Origin: Cladobotryum mycophilum
Taxonomy: Eukaryota; Ascomycota; Sordariomycetes; Hypocreales; Hypocreaceae
Assembly (NCBI GenBank): GCA_036429605.1
Contig: CM071591.1
Span: forward strand, 1,860,001 to 1,924,000
Length of the DNA: 64,000 bases
Reading direction: 5' to 3'
In this document: positions 57,749-64,000 of the stretch, piece after piece
Position numbering within the stretch: position 1 is the stretch's first letter
Layout: each line of letters opens with the position of its first letter
Translations under genes and position numbers: made by a program
The notes under the pieces: model-generated
What the model saw: the letters and a program-made list of their open reading frames with translations, nothing else
Database searches by the model: none
Told to the model about the DNA's origin: nothing

Positions 57749-59151
57749 ATGGACTCGGAAAAGGAGCTGATTGAGGCCACTGGCAACTATGGCGGTCTCG
57801 ATGTAGAGTTCAAGACTGTTGACGACACAGGACCTAGTTCTGCCATCACCCAGAAAACAAGCGACATCCTCGAGGCTTGCAAATGGAGAGATGCAACACG
57901 TCTGAGGAGTCTCGCTGAAAGTGATGGCGGTTTCCTTTCAGATACCCTTCGCCAAACGGCTTGTAAGTCATCGTGCTTTACTACTCGTACCTATCTTGAT
58001 AAAGGGCTAACCATTGTTTTGCGTTCTAAAGGGCCAATCTTGCTTGGCTTGCCGTCCCCCACTCTAGACGAGAAGAATAGCGAAGCACACCCTGCGACCG
58101 AGGATTACACCGCATCTGACGGCAACTGGAGGGATTTCCCGCGACACAGAGACGAGGACCAAGTGCAGCTCGACGTCAACCGATCCTTCATCTATTATCC
58201 CAACGGTATGCCCGAATCTCTGCAGTCACGTTGCTTAGTATAAAACAGTATTATAGCATCATGATACAGACTTTCTAACACTTATAATCTACTAGACCAA
58301 TCAGATGCGGAAATCGATAAACGAAAACAAGAACTATCTCGCCTCATCACCGAAGTGCTCCGTCGAAACCCGTACCTCTGTTACTTTCAGGGATATCACG
58401 ATATTTGCCAAGTCTTTCTATTAGTACTACAACCAGAAACTAGGGCACGCATGGTTGCGCGGCTTTCCGTTCTGAGAATACGAGACTTTATGTTGCCTAG
58501 CCTTGGTCCCACAACCGCGCAGCTGAGGCTTCTACCCGATGTGCTAGCTCAGGCAGACCCTGAACTGCGGGAGCACATAGCTGGCATCGAACCCTATTAT
58601 GCTCTTGCCGGTACTCTGACCATGTATTCTCACAATATCGAGGGATATCACGACATCGCCCGGATATTCGATGTCATACTTGCCCACGAACCTGTCTTCA
58701 GTATCTATATGTTCGCTCAGATCGTCATAGACCGCAGAGATGAGATTCTTGAGATTGACGAACACGACATGTTGCAAGTCATTCTTGGTAGGGTCCCGTC
58801 TAGAATGGACTTGGACGCCCTCATCAAGAAGGCTGTCGACCTTTTTGAACGCCACCCCCAGAAACTTTACGATATTGGGGTCGAATATCAAGTGCTAGCG
58901 TACTAAAGACAGCAAGAGACCTTGATACATGCGCTAAGCAGACATTGGAAGACGGCCACCGTTATTTCGAGAAGCAGGCCAGTGAGGTTCACTGGCAAGA
59001 GCTGAGAGACAGGATGAAGATGATGGTGTGGGCATATCGTCGATCAGCCGGAGTGATTGGAATGGCCGTTGCCGTTGGGGTTATCGCCGTGTGCGTCCGA
59101 CGTAACCCGACAACCCTCCAGTCAATTCTGAATTTCTTTTCCAAATGGTAA
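57749..59151 (+). CDS. TBC-domain Rab GTPase-activating protein, Gyp10/TBC1D20-like (one frameshift)
   Basis: Three exons (57749-57962, 58032-58205, 58296-59151) encode about 414 residues when one base is added. The TBC domain begins TAWPILLGLPSP. It has the catalytic arginine motif as QLDVNRSFIYYPN, the catalytic glutamine motif as YFQGYHDICQVFLLV, then EPYYALAGTLTMYSHNIEGY and FSIYMFAQIVIDRRDEIL. A single membrane segment sits at the C-terminus (VIGMAVAVGVIAVCV), as in TBC1D20 and Gyp8. A tail-anchored TBC protein of this size acts on Rab1/Ypt1-type GTPases at the ER and Golgi (family inference). The frame breaks at the C-run 58855-58859: five C are present, and six would give HPPETLRYWGRISSASVLK. 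Without it the tail anchor would be lost. Confidence 0.88.
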
Positions 59152-59370
59152 GCATTATAGAAAGGTGATGTGTACTCATTGAACGCATAACTCCATGTGG
59201 GGCGTAACTGGACTCAGAGGCCCATTACAAATAAGATAAATATTTCCGTCCATAATATATAACTATCGCCTCCCCAATCACATTAACGCCATAGAGCAAC
59301 TAAATAGTCTTCATAATGATGTTTGTAACCTTTTACTCTCCCTTGCTTTGGCATCATGTGTTTTCTTCTT
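59152..59370. other. Short tail-to-tail gap, Gyp10-like / VPS52
   Basis: These 219 bp between convergent genes should contain both polyadenylation regions. Nothing else is seen. Confidence 0.5.
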
Positions 59371-61493
59371 TTATGATTCCTCTTGGTACTGCCTTTTCAA
59401 CCCCTCAAAGTGTGCCTGCTGTTCCGATGCTAATTTCCCTGATGCATCTCCGATGATGGTATGGATTAGGGAATAGTTATTATACAAGAATCGATTACTC
59501 TTGCGCTTATCTGCGCCGTATGCTCGACTCTGCCGTGTTAGAAAGGCCTCCACCTCGGACTGCAACCGCCGCAAGCTAGCCACGACAGGCTCGTCATCCC
59601 CGGCCTCCGTACTCAGAGACAATAAACCATGCAAAAGTTGTCCAAACCGCTGTGTTGCCATGTGCGGTGCTGCCGAAGGTTTGGCCTGATCCCCAATAGA
59701 CCAACTTGATTTGGACGTTCCACTGATGGCTAACTGCCGGACGGATTCACAATGGCGGTCCATAATAACCTGTAACCGGGGCCATAGAAGCATATTCATA
59801 CCGTTGATGTAACCATCCACAGCGGGAACTTTTCGTCTTTGAAGATCGAATGCAAAGTGCTGGTTGAGTCGAACGCAAAGGAGAAGCCCTAGTGCATCAA
59901 AAGTGTCACCCACGAGGGTCTTTGACAATGACCGGCCGATCTCGAATGTCGGTTCGAATATATAGTTGAAATTTTTGGATATTTGTGAATAGGACAAAGC
60001 CGGTGAGAAAAATGTTGCTAAAAAGGTGTACTCGGCTGTAGCATTATCAACCAGCGCTAGGTTGAAGTTCCGAAAAGGAACTTCCAAGTAGTGTGTTGAC
60101 TGATCCTCCTCGGCTAGGTATGAGGAGATGGCAGAAGTGTTCTTAGTCTTGAGTATATCGATGCGGCGCCCAAGGTTGAAAGCATCATGCGGTGGTCCTG
60201 CCACACGAGCGCTTGAAAGTACGGCTATTTTCCTCGTGCTCTCTTCATGGCCAATGACATCGTTTTTATCCAAGATATGGAGCTTAAATTTGGTCAAGGC
60301 CTTCTCATAGCGACCGAATTGATTCACGTAATACCAACGCATGGTATTCATATATGCCAAAGAGATCTCTTCTGCTAGGGTGGCATGATGTTTGTGAAGG
60401 AAAAGGTAAAGATCCTTAAACTTGAGAAAGTTCTGCTGTTGGATGATTTGGGCATTGATATGGGGAGAGCGGAGGGCCTTAATCTGGGCAACGAGGAAAT
60501 CGCGAATCCGCTCAATAGCCTAGGGAATAAATTATTAGGCGGCCATTCTGCGGCATCCCGAGGCAAACTATACGGTACCTTAAGAATCAACTTCTCCAAG
60601 ATGGGACCCAGTTCTTCGCTCGCCTTACTCTGGTGAGCGCCCGACTTTTCTGATGCGAAGAAGCCCTTTTATCCACCTCGCTTAGAATCTTAGACCAAGA
60701 TTCGTCGATATGACCCGTCGTGATCTTTGAAATAGTCTCTGGTGATACACTGAGCTCCTCAACCAAGGGACCGAGTGCTGCTTCGACCGCCTTCCGATTT
60801 TCTAGTCTTCGGTTGAGCACGCTGGAGCGTACCTGCAAGGATTCGATATCGGCGGATACGGTGGACAAGTCATTTCGAAAGCTCGTGAGATTTATTTCAA
60901 CCGAGTTCAACACGTCATCGCATGCGCTGATTGATCGATGCAGATCAACAAATCTGGACCTGTCTCTTTCGTCTAGCAATTGATGTCAGCAGAGATATAC
61001 TAGGGGTATTGGACAGAAATGTCGGACATTCTTCTACAGTCTGGGGCTGACGGTGGGCAATGGCAGTGGTACTGTAACTCTCAGAAGCTGCCAGTTCTCT
61101 CAGAGACAAGCTGCCGAAGACAGCGTTTAGCGCAAGATCATTCTCTGTGATTGAACTCTCTCGTCTTTCAGCCGAAGTTCCATCTCCTACGTCTGTACCC
61201 AATAGTTTCCCCAAAATTTCTACAGTATCGATTATGCGCTCGGAAGGTATTGGCGTGTGCCGTGATCCAGATCCATTGGGCTTGCGTGCCAGCAATGAAG
61301 CCGTCGAGTCATTGGAAACGAGGGATAGTGTCGAGCCACGTGGTGAGTGCCCTTGCCGTTGCGATGTTACATAGGGGCTTAGACTACTGGATGTTCTTCG
61401 GGGTGGCAGAGGAGAGTGTTGTCTGCTCGTTGTCTGTGGAGTTGCAGGTCCCGGCGCGTTTGCCTGACTCCCAGCCAGACGATCTAGCCACAT
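59371..61493 (-). CDS. VPS52: GARP complex subunit Vps52 (one frameshift)
   Basis: Three exons (61028-61493, 60579-60972, 59371-60519) give about 669 residues once one base is added. The Ser/Pro-rich N-terminus begins MWLDRLAGSQANAPG. The coiled-coil part YERDRSRFVDLHRSISACDD, LNSVEINLTSFRNDLSTVSA and LNRRLENRKAVEAALGPLVE is the Vps52/Sac2 core. EKLILK|AIERIRDFLVAQIKALRS, QQQNFLKFKDLYLFLHKHH and AYMNTMRWYYVNQFGRYEKA follow. Vps52 is one of four GARP subunits that tether endosome-derived vesicles at the trans-Golgi. The frame breaks at the T-run 60646-60649 (four T; five would join VDKRASSHQ to KKSGAHQSKASEELGP). The first intron uses T|GTCCGA as donor, which is unusual but keeps the conserved VEE-YERDR junction. 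Confidence 0.92.
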
Positions 61494-61518
61494 GGTGCAC
61501 AAGCGCTAGCCTTTGTAG

Positions 61519-61806
61519 CTATCGATTTATGTAACGAAAGAACTCATAAAACATAGCCAGGGCATCATTAGATGAGGACGATAGTTGACTTTCGGTATAG
61601 ATTGCCGAGGCTGAGGTATCACAACTTGAAGCAACGTAAGCTTCGCGAGCTTGCTGCAAGGCTGAAGGTCCTTGAGATGTGGCGTCGAGCAAGAGCCCCA
61701 GACTCTCGCTATCGCTGTGATTGGGCGATAGTGTCCGAGCTGTTTTGCAGGTAGCAAGTGCCACTGAGGCTGAGCCCCGCAACGGGAACCTTATGTAGCG
61801 GGACAT
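61519..61806 (-). CDS. 95-codon upstream open frame in the VPS52 leader (uORF or small gene)
   Basis: This is a complete ATG-to-stop frame of 95 codons on the VPS52 strand, ending 25 nt before the VPS52 ATG. The sequence (MSRYIRFPLRGSASVALATC ... ALAMFYEFFRYINR) is not low complexity and has no domain I recognise. It may be a real small protein, a regulatory uORF, or chance. Translating ribosomes would have to reinitiate to reach VPS52 if both lie on one transcript. Confidence 0.3.
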   Translation of the reverse strand: MSRYIRFPLRGSASVALATCKTARTLSPNHSDSESLGLLLDATSQGPSALQQAREAYVASSCDTSASAIYTESQLSSSSNDALAMFYEFFRYINR

Positions 61807-62915
61807 GAGTTCATGGATATGTCGCTAACTTGAGTACCCCGAACAAAGCTTTCCTCAACTTACTATTAGGTGCTTTATTAGATATATATACACGACCTTA
61901 TTCTTTTATTAACTCTACGAGTTACATAAACTCATTGGTTCTCGAATACCTCACGGATGCAGTTACAGCCGGGTCTCGTAAAAAAATAAACACCCACTTT
62001 TACCTGTGAGGATATTGGCTGGGATTGTCATCTCGCACACAGGCTTATTGATCTATTGTTTGGTCACTTCTATTATGCAGGCACCTTCCAGAATTCTATG
62101 ACCTCCAGTAAATTTCTTGCACTATTCTTAAATAGCCAGAAGATTTGCCTGAGGTTTCATGTACATTGTTATTAAAAGGGTGATCGCCATCTTCCTAATA
62201 TGTTTTCTAACTTCCCTATTTAAAGCTGCAGAGGCCCTCCTCTTGCATTCAAGGGTCAGCCTGGCTACCAAGACGGCAGCTGCTCAGCTTGCCCATAATA
62301 GACAGGTACCTAGCTAATGCTATACGGTCGAGTGAAGTACCAGGTAGTAATCTACAGTCTTTCAGCTCATCGATTACGCCAACATATCAGAACGAGAATG
62401 TCACTTTATGTGTAAACCCCCTCTCCCCCGCATACCTATTTAACGATGTTTGTATGGCAAAACTCGACAAAGGAGCTGCGCAAAAGAAGTATCAGTCTAT
62501 ACCACGTCACTAGACTACTATTAGCATCCCAGGTTGTTTGCAGGTTGTATCATTGCAATGAGACCCTGACGTCTCACTCCGGGGCCAGAATTTACCACAC
62601 CAGACAAGGCCAACTGGGGCTGGCCTCATTAGGTTCAGGACCATTAGATGAAGAGGGAGGGGCGCAAAGCCTTGGTGACCCGTCCCACAGCTGTCTCACG
62701 GCGCTACGCCAGGGCCCAATCACACAGAACGAGAAAAAAAAATTCGGGCAACGCCTTTTCCCCCCTCCAACCCATCTTCGCTCTTCTCCTGCCACTTCCT
62801 TCTTTCAACCTCTACACCCCACAGCCATAGTCCGACGGTGCAGGCCTCTCCTTTCACATTCTCTTTATTTCTTTCTACTTTTTGAAAAGGCTCGATTTTT
62901 GTTGAAACAATCACC
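61807..62915. other. Divergent promoter, VPS52 / eIF5A
   Basis: This spans 1.1 kb. A GGTACCTAG copy of the dispersed motif lies at about 62305-62313. A CT-rich leader precedes the eIF5A start (about 62757-62880). No gene is convincing. Confidence 0.5.
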
Positions 62916-63801
62916 ATGGCTGACGAGGTAAGAACTTACCATGTTGATTTTTTGTTTTGATCGCGAGACTCTGGGTAGAGAAATTCGCCCCGCATTGTTT
63001 TGATGCCCCTCGACGAAACGACAACCCCACACCAGAGCAAAAACTACTTTTTTTATTTTTACAACAAAACTGTGGCTGCTCTCGATCCTCTCATTGTCCC
63101 TCGCATTTTCGCTCATTCGAGTCTATATAAACATCTCAACCCCATTGCTAATTTTCAACCTCTTTTATAGCATGAGACCTTTGAAGGCGCCGCCGACTCT
63201 GGCGCCTCCAAGACCTTCCCCATGCAGTGCTCTGCTCTGCGTAAGAACGGTCACGTCGTGATCAAGGGCCGCCCTTGCAAGATTGTCGACATGTCTACCT
63301 CCAAGACCGGAAAGCACGGTCACGCCAAGGTCCATCTTATTGCTATCGACATCTTCACCGGCAAGAAGCTTGAAGATCTCTGCCCCTCCACCCACAACAT
63401 GGATGTCCCTGTTGTTGTCCGCAAGGAATATCCTCTGGTATGTGGCTCTACCTTTTATCTAGTCTACACGACAGAGCGTTGTAGGCCCTGAAATAATAAG
63501 CAGGCCCGTCACTAACTCGCCTACTAGAACAACATTGAGGATGATTTCCTTGTCCTCATGAACGACGACGGCTCGGAGAAGTCAGATGTCAAGATTCCTG
63601 ATGGTGAAATTGGCAACCAGATTCAGGAGGGTTTCGATGAGGGAAAGGAACTGAGTAAGTTGAGAATCACACTTGCATTGGCGTGATATGTTCGATCAAT
63701 GGATCTGAATGCTCATGTATCAAAATTTAGTTGTTACCGTTGTCTCCTCCATGGGTGAGGAACACGTTCTCGCCATCAAAGAAGCTTCCAACAAGGATTA
63801 A
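62916..63801 (+). CDS. Translation factor eIF5A (hypusine-containing)
   Basis: Four exons (62916-62927, 63171-63437, 63528-63654, 63731-63801) give 158 residues, the usual eIF5A size. The first exon holds only MADE and is followed by a 243-bp intron, the longest in the window. The N-terminal SH3-like domain contains the hypusine loop STSKTGKHGHAKVH, in which Lys52 is the residue modified by deoxyhypusine synthase and hydroxylase. The OB-fold C-terminus follows (NNIEDDFLVLMNDDG, VTVVSSMGEEHVLAIKEASN). eIF5A helps ribosomes form difficult peptide bonds, such as polyproline, and helps termination. Codon use is biased to C-ending codons, as expected for a very highly expressed gene. Confidence 0.97.
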
Positions 63802-64000
63802 GTATGGTTTCACAGGCGATGAAACAAGTATTTATGGCCTTTCGACGATGTTATCCGCCGTCTACAAATACTAGGTCAAAGCACTGGCGATATTAATGAC
63901 CACGAAGGATATCCTTGGCATGACAGGATGGATCGTTGCATACAACAGCTTGATGGTCTTGATTGTGTCATGAGACTAGATGCTTTCAAAAGCCCACTCT
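63802..64000. other. 3' flank of eIF5A
   Basis: Only the downstream flank of eIF5A is present up to the window edge. No further gene is seen. Confidence 0.5.

Noticed and set aside
1..64000. Secondary-metabolite cluster, CRISPR array, rRNA or tRNA genes
   Set aside because: No PKS, NRPS or terpene-synthase motifs, no spaced repeats, and no cloverleaf I could support by eye. A tRNA scan would be needed to exclude tRNAs fully.

Overview
The window is nuclear DNA of a filamentous ascomycete (Pezizomycotina). A Sordariomycete, probably Hypocreales, is my best guess, but that placement is inference. The evidence is the gene style and content: genes carry several 50-90 bp GT-AG introns with CTAAC/CTGAC-type branch sites, tiny first exons, and intergenic gaps of 0.3-2 kb. 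The families are fungal: a fungal-type N-acetylglutamate synthase, a chitin synthase, Hrq1, a PRC2 EED subunit, the complex I 29.9 kDa-type subunit and a Fot1/pogo transposon. There are no operons. I see no secondary-metabolite cluster, CRISPR, rRNA or convincing tRNA.

Layout: 1-0.7 kb, end of a putative regulator; 2-3.8 kb, cytosolic LysM-domain protein; 4.5-5.6 kb, ARV1; 6.0-6.4 kb (-), V-ATPase subunit e, rebuilt from three small exons; 7-8 kb (-), hydroxyisobutyrate-dehydrogenase-like enzyme; 9.3-11.4 kb, N-acetylglutamate synthase; 11.8-13.1 kb, Gvp36-like BAR protein; 13.7-14.6 kb, complex I subunit; 15.1-16.4 kb, Rrn11-like Pol I factor; 16.5-18.6 kb (-), EED; 19.6-20.7 kb, Yip4-like Golgi protein; 21.7-23.3 kb, Ran-binding protein; 24-27.5 kb, Hrq1 helicase; 28.7-30.4 kb, CAX-like transporter; 31.1-35 kb, Upf2; 36.8-39.1 kb, chitin synthase; 40.7-43.3 kb, Hsp110; 44-47.4 kb (-), eIF5B; 48.2-52.7 kb (-), MMS1/CPSF-A propeller protein; 54.6-56.5 kb, a complete but inactivated Fot1-like transposon; 57.7-59.2 kb, Gyp10-like Rab GAP; 59.4-61.5 kb (-), VPS52; 62.9-63.8 kb, eIF5A.

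These are nearly all single-copy housekeeping genes. Themes recur (membrane trafficking: ARV1, Gvp36, Yip4, Gyp10, Vps52; translation and mRNA fate: Upf2, eIF5B, eIF5A), but there is no sign that they form one system. The most useful observations are about sequence quality and chromosome structure. Seven coding regions, including essential eIF5B, are each broken by exactly one base at a homopolymer, which points to assembly indels rather than seven pseudogenes. The transposon keeps 41-bp terminal inverted repeats and a TA target duplication, and its in-frame stop fits RIP mutation. A short palindromic motif (core TACCTAGGTA / GGTACC) recurs in intergenic DNA. I found no convincing undescribed biological system.
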